Positions 38,014 to 47,400 of a DNA stretch of 64,000 bases are shown here, in pieces. Source of the DNA: K189A clade bacterium. Lineage in GTDB: Bacteria > Pseudomonadota > Gammaproteobacteria > Pseudomonadales > Azotimanducaceae. The translations under genes and the position numbers were made by a program. Where the stretch lies: NCBI GenBank assembly GCA_902528515.1, contig CABZTD010000004.1, forward strand, positions 1-64,000, in the 5' to 3' direction. Positions within the stretch are counted from its first letter, which is position 1, and every line of letters begins with the position of its first letter. The notes beneath the pieces are model-generated. The model did not search any database and had not been told where the DNA came from. It saw nothing but the letters and a program-made list of their open reading frames with translations.

Positions 38014-39426
38014 TTGTACATAAACACTTGGGGTACAAAGACATTGGCAAGGTGCGTAACCGCAGCGACGCGACATGGCGGGTATCGTAGTGCGCGCGTA
38101 TGCTCGGCTGCCCTATTGGTGCTTGTCGCAACAATTAGTATTGCTGCAACTACGGACCCTGTGCCCGGCAATAATCCGCCCAATGAGGTAGGCTCGTCAG
38201 CGGAAGGCTCAGATAGAGAGGAAACGGAGGGGACGGGGCAAAGCGAGGAACCCATAGTGGTCGACCTCGACATACCGCCAGGTCTCGCAGAATTTCTGGA
38301 TGAGAAGTATCCCGAAAAATCCCCCGCTCAAAGGACGGCCGAAAACGTCGTTTCTACAGCTAGTCAAGTTGCAAACGATACTGCGCCAAACACCGCGCCA
38401 GACTCGCCAGATATCGAGCCTACAAGGGATGGTGAAGACGCCGAGAAACCGACCTCTGAAACGCCGGAGGTCGATGCAGACAAGGTCGCTGGGGCGTCCC
38501 AATTGCCCAACCAAGCTTCCCAGAGCCTAAACTCGGTGCTGATTCCCCAGCCTTTCCCAGATTCCATCGAGGAGCCAGTTGGCGAGCTTACCTCAGAACC
38601 CGATGCAAGCGTCTCCGCAAACGTGCAATCACCGACTCCAGCGATTTTGCCCGCTTTACCAACATCGGATCCGCCGACGATGGCTACAGAGAAGATCATC
38701 GAAGATCCAATGGCGGTGTTGCCCTTTGCGGATTGCTTCGCTGCTTCTTCGGATAAGTACAAAATAAAAGAAGCGTTGCTCATGGGTATCGCGATTGTTG
38801 AAAGCAGCATGGATCCCGACGCAATCTCGAATTCCAATGCACTAGGTCTGATGCAAATCAAATGGCCAATCACCGCGAATCACCTGGGCGTTACCGATCG
38901 ACGCGCGTTATTTGATCCTTGTACAAATATCGATGCCGGTGCCAGATACCTTCGCGAGCTGCTCGACGACTTGGCCGGGTTTTCGCCAGAACCTCGTCGC
39001 AGGCTAGCGCTGGCAAGCTATCGTTTAGGCCCGAACGGCTTCGATCCAAATATCCCGCTACCCGCTGACGCGCAAGACTATATAGAAAAAGTAACTGCTC
39101 AAGAGCGCCTGTTAAGCGCTCCAACCCAAGAAAGGATTATCACGACAGCAGGACCAGTACTGCCTTGTCTGGTGCAAAATCTACGTGGCTTAGCAATGAC
39201 TACCCATGACCCGGCCCAAAGAAGCGTCCAAGTCGGCCAATGGTTAAATGCTAGGGGCGAAGGCTGCAGCGCCTTGGCATTGATTCAAATTCGCAACAAT
39301 TTACCGGTCTGGCTAGGAACAGCTTTAACCCCAGAGCGCGCAACCCAAGTCACAGACCTGCTGGAGCAAGTGATCAACACTACGGCCAGCGCGGACACGC
39401 GACCATCACAACGTCGGCCGCAATAG
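38014..39426 (+). CDS. Lytic transglycosylase (SLT domain) with long disordered N-terminal region
   Basis: Predicted to cleave peptidoglycan glycan strands. The 470-residue product has a signal-like hydrophobic segment at about residues 28-46, a long acidic Pro/Ser/Thr-rich low-complexity stretch (about 47-235), then an SLT domain with the catalytic Glu in GIAIVESSMDP, NALGLMQIKWP and the NIDAGARYLRELL motif, and a helical C-terminus. The start is a TTG at 38014 or 38044; neither is firm. It sits on the opposite strand between fliO and fliP, splitting the usual fliNOPQR run, and shares its upstream region with the fliP promoter. Confidence 0.82.
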   Translation: MYINTWGTKTLARCVTAATRHGGYRSARVCSAALLVLVATISIAATTDPVPGNNPPNEVGSSAEGSDREETEGTGQSEEPIVVDLDIPPGLAEFLDEKYPEKSPAQRTAENVVSTASQVANDTAPNTAPDSPDIEPTRDGEDAEKPTSETPEVDADKVAGASQLPNQASQSLNSVLIPQPFPDSIEEPVGELTSEPDASVSANVQSPTPAILPALPTSDPPTMATEKIIEDPMAVLPFADCFAASSDKYKIKEALLMGIAIVESSMDPDAISNSNALGLMQIKWPITANHLGVTDRRALFDPCTNIDAGARYLRELLDDLAGFSPEPRRRLALASYRLGPNGFDPNIPLPADAQDYIEKVTAQERLLSAPTQERIITTAGPVLPCLVQNLRGLAMTTHDPAQRSVQVGQWLNARGEGCSALALIQIRNNLPVWLGTALTPERATQVTDLLEQVINTTASADTRPSQRRPQ

Positions 39427-39443
39427 CCTTCTTTGGTAGATAA

Positions 39444-39818
39444 TTAGTTTTTTTTGGGCTGCATGAGCCGCCGAAGTTGGCCGGCAAAAGAGTCTTGGGA
39501 AGCTTTTAGGTCAGCATCGACTGATGGGTTCGCGGTGATCTTTTCTTGATCAGAGTGGGTGATCTTATCTATCTCTTGACTGTCGAGCAGAGTAATTTGC
39601 TGCGCGGCTACTCCCAAAAGTAGGCGTCTTCCCTCATACTCAATTACTTCCAGACGATGCTTAGGGCCGAGTCGAAGGGAATTCAAGACACGCAGATTAC
39701 TACCCTGCAGCGCACCTATGCCGACGCCGCGCGTGCGCACAAACCAAAGCGTAGCGAGCAGCAATCCCAACACGAAGATGAAGCTGAGAACCGCCGACAG
39801 CAACGGGGAGATCTCCAT
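39444..39818 (-). CDS. fliO: Flagellar protein FliO
   Basis: Assists assembly of the FliPQR gate. The 124-residue product has one N-terminal membrane helix (VLSFIFVLGLLLATLWFV) and a short cytoplasmic domain with LRLGPKHRLEVIEYEGRRLLLGV, typical of FliO. It follows fliN by three bases and is the last gene of this unit; the next gene, the transglycosylase, is oriented the other way. Confidence 0.93.
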   Translation of the reverse strand: MEISPLLSAVLSFIFVLGLLLATLWFVRTRGVGIGALQGSNLRVLNSLRLGPKHRLEVIEYEGRRLLLGVAAQQITLLDSQEIDKITHSDQEKITANPSVDADLKASQDSFAGQLRRLMQPKKN

Positions 39819-39821
39819 TGA

Positions 39822-40169
39822 TTAAGCTGGCTTCACTCGCTCGAGAGGCGCAACGATGTCAACGACGCTGACTCCGAGCTTATCACCCACCGCCACTATC
39901 TCGCCCTTGGCGATCACCTGATCGTTGATCTTGATCATCATGGGTTCACCCACGCCTCTATCCAGCTCCAACACGCTGCCCTGAGATAAACGCATAAGAT
40001 CTCTAAGCTTAAGAGTCGTGCTGCCCACCTCTACCGAAAGCGTAATTGGAATGGCGCGGATCACGTCTTGATTTATGTTGCTTTCGCCTGACTGGTCGCC
40101 AGCTTTTTCAGTGGCTTGTTCTGGCTGCTGTTCAGCGTCTTGCTCGTTATCTTCCGTTTCGCTCATCAC
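39822..40169 (-). CDS. fliN: Flagellar motor switch protein FliN
   Basis: C-ring subunit. The 115-residue product has an acidic N-terminal extension and the SpoA domain (IPITLSVEVGSTTLKLRDLM, KINDQVIAKGEIVAVGDKLGV). It overlaps the fliM stop by four bases (ATGA), so the two are coupled. Confidence 0.95.
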   Translation of the reverse strand: MMSETEDNEQDAEQQPEQATEKAGDQSGESNINQDVIRAIPITLSVEVGSTTLKLRDLMRLSQGSVLELDRGVGEPMMIKINDQVIAKGEIVAVGDKLGVSVVDIVAPLERVKPA

Positions 40170-41161
40170 TCTTCCTCTGACATTACGCTTTCAACGATTT
40201 GCACCGCGATTTGGTTTCCCCGACTGCCGACCTCAACGTTGAAGATTGGAAAACCGTTAACTGAAAACTCGGCGTGTTCTGGCGGACGTATGGGAAGCCA
40301 GTCTCCCTTTTTCAAATTCGATAGCTCATCTATCGATATTGAGATTTCTACCGCCTTGACAACACCCTGTACAGGTACATCTTCCACGCTGTCAGAAAGT
40401 CTGGCGCTCCAGCGCGCATCCGATTCAGCATCGCTGCCGCTGGTCGTAATTCGCGTGCTCAAAACTTCTCGCACCTGTTTTAAGTTGGCATAGGGATAAA
40501 CTACGTCTACGAAACCAAGATCTTCACCATCTCCCTGGGTTTCAAACCGGTTCATGATCACCATCTCATCATCGGCGGCAATGTTGGCAAACACCGCGCT
40601 GATCTCAGATGACGAAAGAGAACATTCCACTTGCATAAAAGGCGCCCAAGCCTCTGACAGAGACTGATAAATGACGCCGCGAATCTTGTTGATTACGGCG
40701 CTTTCCGTCGGCGTAAAAATACGACCTGCGGGCACCAAAGTTAGAGACTTAGGTGAACCACCGAACCAATTATCGAGACAGCTGAACACCACTTGCGAAT
40801 GAATCACGACCAGACACTCCCCGCGCAGCGGATCGATTTTGGTGACGTTAACAGCCAAGGGTGGAGAAGTACCCGAAACATAGTCCGCGTAGCGGACAAT
40901 CTCAGTGCGAGCCGGTTGGAGTCGAGCGTTATAGCGCAACTCCTCCAGCAATCCAATTCGCATAAAGCGGTGCAGCCTGTCATTAATCTGCTCAATGGCA
41001 GTCACATTGACACCAACACTGGTGTCTTGGCGGGTTAAGTCGTGGTTGCTAAATGCGACCCCAACGTTATAGCCCTCGCCGCCTAGGTCGCCCGCGGCCA
41101 CCATTTGCTCGATGGCGGCGAGCTCTTCCTCGGTCAGCAGGTTGTCGTTTTCTTCGGCCAT
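40166..41161 (-). CDS. fliM: Flagellar motor switch protein FliM
   Basis: C-ring subunit that binds phosphorylated CheY. The 331-residue product has an N-terminal acidic helix (LLTEEELAAIEQM) in place of the usual LSQDEIDALL CheY-binding motif, a CheC-like middle domain, and a C-terminal SpoA domain. It lies 48 bases after fliL and overlaps fliN. Confidence 0.95.
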   Translation of the reverse strand: MAEENDNLLTEEELAAIEQMVAAGDLGGEGYNVGVAFSNHDLTRQDTSVGVNVTAIEQINDRLHRFMRIGLLEELRYNARLQPARTEIVRYADYVSGTSPPLAVNVTKIDPLRGECLVVIHSQVVFSCLDNWFGGSPKSLTLVPAGRIFTPTESAVINKIRGVIYQSLSEAWAPFMQVECSLSSSEISAVFANIAADDEMVIMNRFETQGDGEDLGFVDVVYPYANLKQVREVLSTRITTSGSDAESDARWSARLSDSVEDVPVQGVVKAVEISISIDELSNLKKGDWLPIRPPEHAEFSVNGFPIFNVEVGSRGNQIAVQIVESVMSEEE

Positions 41162-41209
41162 ATTGCAATTTTCTATATTAGCCAGTTCCCGTCCCGAAGA
41201 CGCCCTATG

Positions 41210-41779
41210 CTACTGAACTACGAAACCGATGAAATATACCGATTCGATTGCCGCAAAATTATAATTTTCGAATCGCTCGAGGGTCTCGTTCATGATCAGA
41301 GCTAGCTCCTCCTGCAAGTCACGGCGGAAATTCTCTTCTCGCAGCTCCGCCTCGCTGACAAGTCGCAATCGATCTAGCACGGCGGAACGGATGGCAAATT
41401 CATGCTCGTCGACCTTTTCGGTGACTTTTTCGCCATAGTAAGTCATCACTGCAAGGGTAACCTGCATCACCTTGCGAGAGCCGACGATATTCGCAACAAA
41501 GGGCTGCGGGAAGTCTTTGTAAGTAGGCTTGAATTTTTCTTCCTCAACCACGTCCTTCGACACTGTCTCGGGCATTTGCATCGCATCAGTGCCTTCAATC
41601 TCTGCTTCAAGTTCGGCAATTGCCTCCTCTGCCGCATCGGCCTCTTTCTCATCGAAAAAACCCGTAAAAAACAGCGCGCCAAGAGCGGAGCCAACCGCCA
41701 CTAGCAGAACGATGAGAATGATCAAGATGATCTTGATCAATCCGCCCTTCGAGGGCGCGTCTTCTTCTACTTCAGCCAT
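41210..41779 (-). CDS. fliL: Flagellar basal body-associated protein FliL
   Basis: Inner-membrane protein that surrounds or supports the stator. The 189-residue product has a membrane helix at about residues 14-36, an acidic linker, and a periplasmic domain with YKDFPQPFVANIVGSRKVMQVTLAVMTY (a longer motif; first part quoted), ending in VYFIGFVVQ. It lies between fliK and fliM in the usual order. Confidence 0.93.
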   Translation of the reverse strand: MAEVEEDAPSKGGLIKIILIILIVLLVAVGSALGALFFTGFFDEKEADAAEEAIAELEAEIEGTDAMQMPETVSKDVVEEEKFKPTYKDFPQPFVANIVGSRKVMQVTLAVMTYYGEKVTEKVDEHEFAIRSAVLDRLRLVSEAELREENFRRDLQEELALIMNETLERFENYNFAAIESVYFIGFVVQ

Positions 41780-41807
41780 TGTTAACTCCTGTTAGACGTT
41801 GCAAAGT

Positions 41808-43298
41808 TTAAACAAAAACATTCAAGCCATCCCGAAGAATGTTGCCGTTTGCCAGTTCCTGTTCTGACGGAATCAGCTCTTCAGCCAAAAGGTCCATAGA
41901 GAGCTCTAATTCCTGAGAATCTTCTCGTTTCGCTCGACCGTCATTACGGTCGCTAAGTTCGATATTCACTCCAGCGCCCTCGCCCACCAACGCTTCAAGT
42001 GATTGGCGCAGGCGCGGCATGGAATCACCCAAGAGTTGACGGACATTAGCATCATTTGCGGCAATTTGGCCTTCGATACCGCGATCACCAACCTGTAGCT
42101 CGATTCCCACAGGACCAAGGGCTGAGGGGTTGAGGTTTAACTTCACCGTCCAATTACCCTCCTTTACCGCCAGGGCCAGTTTTTGCGCTAGAACTTCGCC
42201 AAAGCGCTGGACCCAAACCTGATAAGGCTGCAGGCGCGATTGCATTTGCGCTGGGTCCGAAGACAGCAAGGCATCGACCAAGCTTACCGGCACATTGGCT
42301 AAAGGGGTCTGTATCAATGTACTGCTCGCATTTTGCACAGGTTGCGCGCTAAGGTTTCCGTGGGCCTGGGACTGAAGATTGGACGAACTTTGTTCCGAGA
42401 ATTGCTCCGTGCCGGCGATTGCGCGGTCAGTAAGGCCTTCAACTTGGCCAGAGAGCATGGTCGATAGTGTTGATTTCGCTCGCGCGAGATCTGGGTTCGT
42501 GCGCTCGTTAGCCTGCTTCATTTGCTGTAACAGTTCTGCCTGCTGTGTCTGGCCTATCTGCGCAAAAGCCTCAGAGCTTTTGGTCATCATCTCATCCGAT
42601 TCAGGTTTTAAATTTGCTGCCTTGGCATCCATATTAGCGAGCATATCGCCAGACATATTCGCCTGCTGCATGAATCGCTGACGAGCATCCAATGCAATGT
42701 GTTGCGCTGTCGCGTCGGCCAACGCGGACGCTTGAATGCCTGCATGGACTGGAACTACGGATAATTCACTTGGTGTGACTTTTTCGCCGATGTTGACCTG
42801 TCCATGCAGCAGGCTATCTGTCGGGGGTATCGGCGAACTAGTCGCCGTTGGTAATGCGTCTAAAGGCTTTAGGTTAGGTATTAACCCACCTTGAGCCCGC
42901 GCAAACTCGCTCAAACTTTCCTCGCTCACCTTTGGGTTGGCCGTGGTTAAGATCACCCTACCAACCTGCAAGGCACGAGAGTGAATAGACAATTCGGGCA
43001 ACGGATTGCCGTTTGTCGCAGCGTCTGGCAAATCAACCGGCGCTTGAGAGTCCTCCTCCAATTGGCTCGGCGAGGTATCGGCATCAACCCCCGGCTCTGT
43101 CGTTGGCACGATAGCAGCCCCAGCAGCTGGCTGCTCCGTCGTCTTCGCGCTTTGCGCCCTAGCCTTCTCTTTGATTAAAATTCTCTTAAAATCAGCATCT
43201 TGTGAGACATCTTGGCCCGGGTCAGCAGGCGCTTCGGCTCCAGCGTCTGCGGCTTTCGGCGAGGCGTTTACAATAAATGACAGAAAATTTTCAGACAT
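41808..43298 (-). CDS. fliK: Flagellar hook-length control protein FliK
   Basis: Secreted molecular ruler that triggers the FlhB switch. The 496-residue product has a long low-complexity Ala/Gln/Ser-rich N-terminal part and the C-terminal Flg_hook domain at about residues 375-460 (LNLNPSALGPVGIELQVGD). Gene order fits fliK. An exact sigma-54 promoter lies 38 bases upstream of the start (43336-43351), so fliK-fliO can be transcribed apart from fliE-fliJ. Confidence 0.9.
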   Translation of the reverse strand: MSENFLSFIVNASPKAADAGAEAPADPGQDVSQDADFKRILIKEKARAQSAKTTEQPAAGAAIVPTTEPGVDADTSPSQLEEDSQAPVDLPDAATNGNPLPELSIHSRALQVGRVILTTANPKVSEESLSEFARAQGGLIPNLKPLDALPTATSSPIPPTDSLLHGQVNIGEKVTPSELSVVPVHAGIQASALADATAQHIALDARQRFMQQANMSGDMLANMDAKAANLKPESDEMMTKSSEAFAQIGQTQQAELLQQMKQANERTNPDLARAKSTLSTMLSGQVEGLTDRAIAGTEQFSEQSSSNLQSQAHGNLSAQPVQNASSTLIQTPLANVPVSLVDALLSSDPAQMQSRLQPYQVWVQRFGEVLAQKLALAVKEGNWTVKLNLNPSALGPVGIELQVGDRGIEGQIAANDANVRQLLGDSMPRLRQSLEALVGEGAGVNIELSDRNDGRAKREDSQELELSMDLLAEELIPSEQELANGNILRDGLNVFV

Positions 43299-43335
43299 TG
43301 TACTGGCTGCTGGGTTACAAACTTACGTGAAGATG

Positions 43336-43351
43336 AGCAATTACCGTGCCA
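43336..43351 (-). promoter_or_regulatory. Sigma-54 promoter of fliK-fliO
   Basis: On the minus strand the sequence is TGGCACGGTAATTGCT, exact to TGGCACG-N4-TTGCW with the correct ten-base spacing. It lies in the 118-base gap between fliJ and fliK. No copy of the palindrome seen at fliP and flrC is near. Confidence 0.92.
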
Positions 43352-43416
43352 GCGTCGTGTAATGTGATGTGATCCCACCCTCGTTCACTGCAAGCAGGCA
43401 TGGGATTCGAGCAATT

Positions 43417-43890
43417 TTAACTGCCGTGATTCCTACGGGTTTTCGCAACATATCGTTGTGCACTAAGCATATCGGCTTCTTTTTGCTCTTTCCGGGCCCT
43501 GGTATGTTTTATCTTTTCCCTAGCCCGGGCCGCTAAGGTTTCAAATTTGATGCGTTCGTCGTTGAGTTCACGAAAGCGTGCGGCAATCGAGCGTTGCTGT
43601 CCTTGCAGCTCCGCCATTTGCTCGGTGATTGCTTGAGACGTTCGATCCAGTTGGCCCATAAAGCGCCGCAAGTGCGTTGATTGCTGCAGATCATCAAGTG
43701 AGGACTCAGCAATTTTAAGCTGTTCTATATACCCCAACTTCATGTAGCGGATTTTCTCCTGCTCCACGCAGAGATCACTGTGCTGGGTGCGAACCTGTAC
43801 GAGCGCTTTTTGTACCTCGCCCGCCTCTTTGCCCACATCATCAGCCATGTTCTGCCAGCGCTCGATGGAGGCTAGTAACTCGTTAGACAC
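43417..43890 (-). CDS. fliJ: Flagellar export chaperone-like protein FliJ
   Basis: Export-apparatus stalk protein that links the FliI ATPase to FlhA. The 157-residue product is almost wholly helical with heptad patterns and a basic C-terminus (RAREKIKHTRARKEQKE), at the right place after fliI. The GTG at 43890 overlaps the fliI stop by eight bases; a TTG at 43914 and an ATG at 43848 are alternatives. The sequence itself is weakly conserved, so the call rests on place, length and coiled-coil form. Confidence 0.8.
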   Translation of the reverse strand: MSNELLASIERWQNMADDVGKEAGEVQKALVQVRTQHSDLCVEQEKIRYMKLGYIEQLKIAESSLDDLQQSTHLRRFMGQLDRTSQAITEQMAELQGQQRSIAARFRELNDERIKFETLAARAREKIKHTRARKEQKEADMLSAQRYVAKTRRNHGS

Positions 43891-45256
43891 GAAGGCTCTC
43901 GTGTAGCTGCGCAATGGCGTCTTCGAAGGTCACCAGTTCGTCCATTGGTTGACGCAAAAACTCCTCCATTACATTACGCAGGGCGATCGCGCGATCCAGG
44001 TCGGGGTTAGTACCCATCTCATAGGCGCCGACTTGAATCAGGTCTACATTTTGCTGGTATAGCGTCCAGAGTCTGCGAAACATATTCGCTGAATTCAAAT
44101 CATCAATGTCCGCAATAGTTGGCATCAATCGCGAAATAGAGCCGGCCAGATCAATGGCCGGATAGTGCGCGGCGTCGGACAGTGCCCTGCTCAGTACGAC
44201 TTGCCCGTCGAGCGAGGCTCTCGCCAGGTCCACCACGGGATCCTGCAAATCGTCGCCCTCTGCAAGCAGGGTATACAAAGCCGTGATACTACCTTGACCG
44301 GCACCACCCGTACCCGTGCGCTCAATCAGATTGGGCAGCAAACTAAACACCGACGGAGGATAGCCCTTGGATGTAGGTGGCTCACCAATAGCCAAACCAA
44401 TCTCCCGCTGCGCATGGGCGACTCTGGACATGCTGTCCAAGAGCAACAGCACATCCTTGCCTTGAGCGCGAAAGTACTCTGCGTAAAGGTGTGCCAAATT
44501 GGTTGCACGAATACGCAGCAAAGGAGAGTTATCGGCTGGAGCCGCGACTACGACAGCATGCCCCATGCCTTCGGGTCCCAATATCTGCTCGATAAATTCT
44601 TTGACCTCGCGGCCGCGCTCTCCAATCAGGCCAATAACCACTACGTCGGCTGAGGTGAACTTGGTCAACATCCCCAGCAGAACGCTTTTCCCGACGCCAG
44701 AACCAGCAATCAGCCCAAGACGTTGTCCACAGCCGATGGTCAGCATGGCGTTAATTGCCTTTACTCCCACATCGAGAATACGATCAATTGGCCTACGCTG
44801 CATAGGATTGATCGGCTTGCCTTGAAGGCTTTGGCGTCGGGCCGTTCGGATCGGCGGGAGACCATCTAATGGCTCACCCAAGGCATCGACAACACGGCCG
44901 AGGAGATGGTCGCCAACCATGGCCGTATCTGCATCGGACACAAGAAAGACTTTTGCGCCCGCATGCAGGCCTGATGCTTCCCAGAGCGGCATCATGAAAA
45001 TAGTACCGCTGCCAAAGCCCACTACCTGAGCATCAACATACTGCGATCGATCAGGTAGATCTAACCCATCGCGCTGACCAGATTTTAATATTCGGCAGAT
45101 TGCTCCAACAGTGGCAGTGAGCCCTCGCGCCTCAATAGTGAGACCAACAATTCGCGTAAGTAGGCCAAAAGTCCGAGGCCGTGGTGCCTGCAGACGATCA
45201 GTTGCATGATTAACATGGCTTTGAAAACTAGCAACTCGTGGATTTAGCCCTGCCAT
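43883..45256 (-). CDS. fliI: Flagellum-specific ATP synthase FliI
   Basis: Export ATPase, related to the F1 beta subunit. The 457-residue product has Walker A GLIAGSGVGKS, IGLIGERGREVKEF, Walker B VLLLLDSMSRVAHAQREIGLA and the PPTSKGYPPSVFSLLPNLIERTG motif (only its core quoted). The ATG at 45256 overlaps the fliH stop by one base (TGATG). Followed by fliJ. Confidence 0.96.
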   Translation of the reverse strand: MAGLNPRVASFQSHVNHATDRLQAPRPRTFGLLTRIVGLTIEARGLTATVGAICRILKSGQRDGLDLPDRSQYVDAQVVGFGSGTIFMMPLWEASGLHAGAKVFLVSDADTAMVGDHLLGRVVDALGEPLDGLPPIRTARRQSLQGKPINPMQRRPIDRILDVGVKAINAMLTIGCGQRLGLIAGSGVGKSVLLGMLTKFTSADVVVIGLIGERGREVKEFIEQILGPEGMGHAVVVAAPADNSPLLRIRATNLAHLYAEYFRAQGKDVLLLLDSMSRVAHAQREIGLAIGEPPTSKGYPPSVFSLLPNLIERTGTGGAGQGSITALYTLLAEGDDLQDPVVDLARASLDGQVVLSRALSDAAHYPAIDLAGSISRLMPTIADIDDLNSANMFRRLWTLYQQNVDLIQVGAYEMGTNPDLDRAIALRNVMEEFLRQPMDELVTFEDAIAQLHESLRV

Positions 45257-46335
45257 CAACACTCATCCTCGTCGGGAGGGCGCTGAAAAAATATGTCTTC
45301 CACTTCAGAGTAATCACCCTGAATGATGGCACCTTGGTCGTCTAACTCACCGGCAAAATAATCAGGCTCTTCGACAGTAGGTATAACCTCTGACGCGCCA
45401 GCTTCTCCGGAGTCCAAAGACTGCGCTTGCGCGCCCATTTGCAGAGCGCTTTTAGACTCGTGATTCTCGGTCGGTACGTCAGTAAGCAATTGATCTGCAA
45501 GCTGCTCGACTCGGTGATCGATCAGGTCGACAATACTGGTGTCCTCAACGGCCAGCCTTACGGACCCGGGCTGCAGTGCGTCGTCGCGACGCAGCGCGTA
45601 AGTGGCAAATATCGCTTCAAGCTCAGGCTGCTGCAAACGCTCATACCAGTCGTGCGAGACATATATGATGACCTCACCCATTTGCATGGGGTCGACTTGC
45701 GACAGTGATTCCTCAATAAATCCCGTCAGGGAAGCATCGCTCAACGTAAGCTCACGACGCGCAATTTGCTCTGCCAGCGCTAACGCGAGTTTTTTCAACG
45801 GGTCAAATAAATCCTGGTGCGCAACCAAGTGGTTTCGCGCTTCGTTGACCAACTCGCCAACAATGTCTCCAAGCTCCGAAACAAGAGCTGCATTGCTTGA
45901 CTCGCTTTCCATTTCGAGCATCTGCTTGGCCTCAAGCTGCCCCTGGGCCTGGCCCTCTGAGAAAGCTTGCGCCCTGACACGCTCGACTTCTCTTTCCTGC
46001 TCGGTATTAAGTTCCATGAGCTTTTGTTCTAGCTCTGCAATGCGATCTAAGTCTGCCCGCCGTGACAATTCCGCCGATTCAAACTCGCGGGGCTCAGCGT
46101 CGCCGGCAAGCTCTTTGAATACTTCATCAGAGGTTTGAGGCATACGGCCAGTTTCAGGATCCAACGCCACGCCAAGCGACTTTGCACCAACGACGCCAAT
46201 AAACCCGTCTGCCTCTTTAAAGCTTGGGTTTGCCAACTCCTTTGAATTCAAAAAAGTTTGGCGCTCACGAGCGGCTTTGAGGACCGGGTCCAAAACGAAC
46301 TTTGGTCCTTGGCTGACGCTAGACAAAACCGCCAC
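45256..46335 (-). CDS. fliH: Flagellar assembly protein FliH
   Basis: Negative regulator and membrane adaptor of the FliI ATPase. The product of about 359 residues has an N-terminal region, a long Glu/Gln-rich coiled coil with an AXXXG-like stretch (AFSEGQAQGQLEAKQM), and the C-terminal domain with LAEQIARRELTLSDASL and the EIIYVSHDWYERL-like strand. The C-terminal tail after about residue 270 is longer and more acidic than usual. Start uncertain: GTG 46335 or TTG 46326, both overlapping fliG. Confidence 0.87.
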   Translation of the reverse strand: MAVLSSVSQGPKFVLDPVLKAARERQTFLNSKELANPSFKEADGFIGVVGAKSLGVALDPETGRMPQTSDEVFKELAGDAEPREFESAELSRRADLDRIAELEQKLMELNTEQEREVERVRAQAFSEGQAQGQLEAKQMLEMESESSNAALVSELGDIVGELVNEARNHLVAHQDLFDPLKKLALALAEQIARRELTLSDASLTGFIEESLSQVDPMQMGEVIIYVSHDWYERLQQPELEAIFATYALRRDDALQPGSVRLAVEDTSIVDLIDHRVEQLADQLLTDVPTENHESKSALQMGAQAQSLDSGEAGASEVIPTVEEPDYFAGELDDQGAIIQGDYSEVEDIFFQRPPDEDEC

Positions 46336-47377
46336 TCTCAGCTGATGCAAGAATAATCTCGCCGGCGTCCTGCAGTTTACGTGCCTGGCGAACAATGTCT
46401 CTCTGGGCATCTTCTGCATCAGTGACTCGCACCATGCCCATCATTTCCATCTCGTCTAGAAACATCGCGCCTTGGCGCTGAGACATGTTGGCCAAGAATT
46501 TTTCAACCACGGGTTCTGGAGCTGCTTTGAGAGCGTAAGCCATCTGCTCTTGCTCCAGCGTGCGCATAAGTATTTGAATGCTGCGATTGTCCAGATCCGC
46601 CAGGTTCTCAAAGAGAAACATGTTGTCCTGAATCCGCATGGCAAGATCTTCATCTTCGTCAGAAACCTCCGTCATTACGGAAGTTTCAATATCCAGCTTC
46701 GTCTTGCCCATAATGTTAGCTGCGGCTTTCACACCACCTACTGCAGCGGATGAGGTGGTCGATGTCGCGAACTGTTTTGCCATCACGGCTTCGAGTTCCG
46801 CCATAGCGTTGGGTTGTACAGTGTCCAGCAAAGCGACTCGGCGAATCACCTGAGGACGGATTGCCGGCGGTAAAAAGGTTAAGACATCGGCGGCCGTCTC
46901 ATCCTCTAGTACCGACAAGATAATGGCGATTACTTGTGGATGTTCATCCACGATCATGTCGCAGATCGCCCGAGGGGTCATCCAAGACAGTATTTCGAGC
47001 CCCTTGCTTGATGAGCTTGGGAGAATTCGACTAAGTACCGAGGAAGCGCGCTCTGGGCCCAATGCTCGGTTCAGCACCCCTTCTATATAGTCAGGTGACC
47101 CAAGCCCCAAATTTGTTTGTTTCTTGAGTTCGCCAATGAACTCATCGAGCACTCTATCTACAGCCTCTTGGCTAACGTCATGAACCCCAACCATGGCGCT
47201 TCCCAACCTTTGGACCTCCTTAGGGCTAAGGTAGCCAACGATCTCGGAAGCCATCTGCTCACCAAGGAGCAGCATAAGAAGGGCCGCGCGATCTGTGGTT
47301 TTTAACGACTCCATTTCAAGCGCCAGTTCTGGCGACATGTTTTCGTCAAAATTTTGGTCTGCGTTTGCTTCAGCCAT
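46319..47377 (-). CDS. fliG: Flagellar motor switch protein FliG
   Basis: C-ring subunit that contacts the stator and the MS ring. The 352-residue product has the N domain (DRAALLMLLLGEQMASEIVGYL), the middle domain with the EHPQ motif (DEHPQVIAIILSVL), and the C-terminal charged torque helix region (LEQEQMAYALKAAPEP and beyond). Usual length is about 335-350. It lies between fliF and fliH. Confidence 0.96.
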   Translation of the reverse strand: MAEANADQNFDENMSPELALEMESLKTTDRAALLMLLLGEQMASEIVGYLSPKEVQRLGSAMVGVHDVSQEAVDRVLDEFIGELKKQTNLGLGSPDYIEGVLNRALGPERASSVLSRILPSSSSKGLEILSWMTPRAICDMIVDEHPQVIAIILSVLEDETAADVLTFLPPAIRPQVIRRVALLDTVQPNAMAELEAVMAKQFATSTTSSAAVGGVKAAANIMGKTKLDIETSVMTEVSDEDEDLAMRIQDNMFLFENLADLDNRSIQILMRTLEQEQMAYALKAAPEPVVEKFLANMSQRQGAMFLDEMEMMGMVRVTDAEDAQRDIVRQARKLQDAGEIILASAESGGFV

Positions 47378-47400
47378 GATACTCGTCCAATAGTGTTGGT

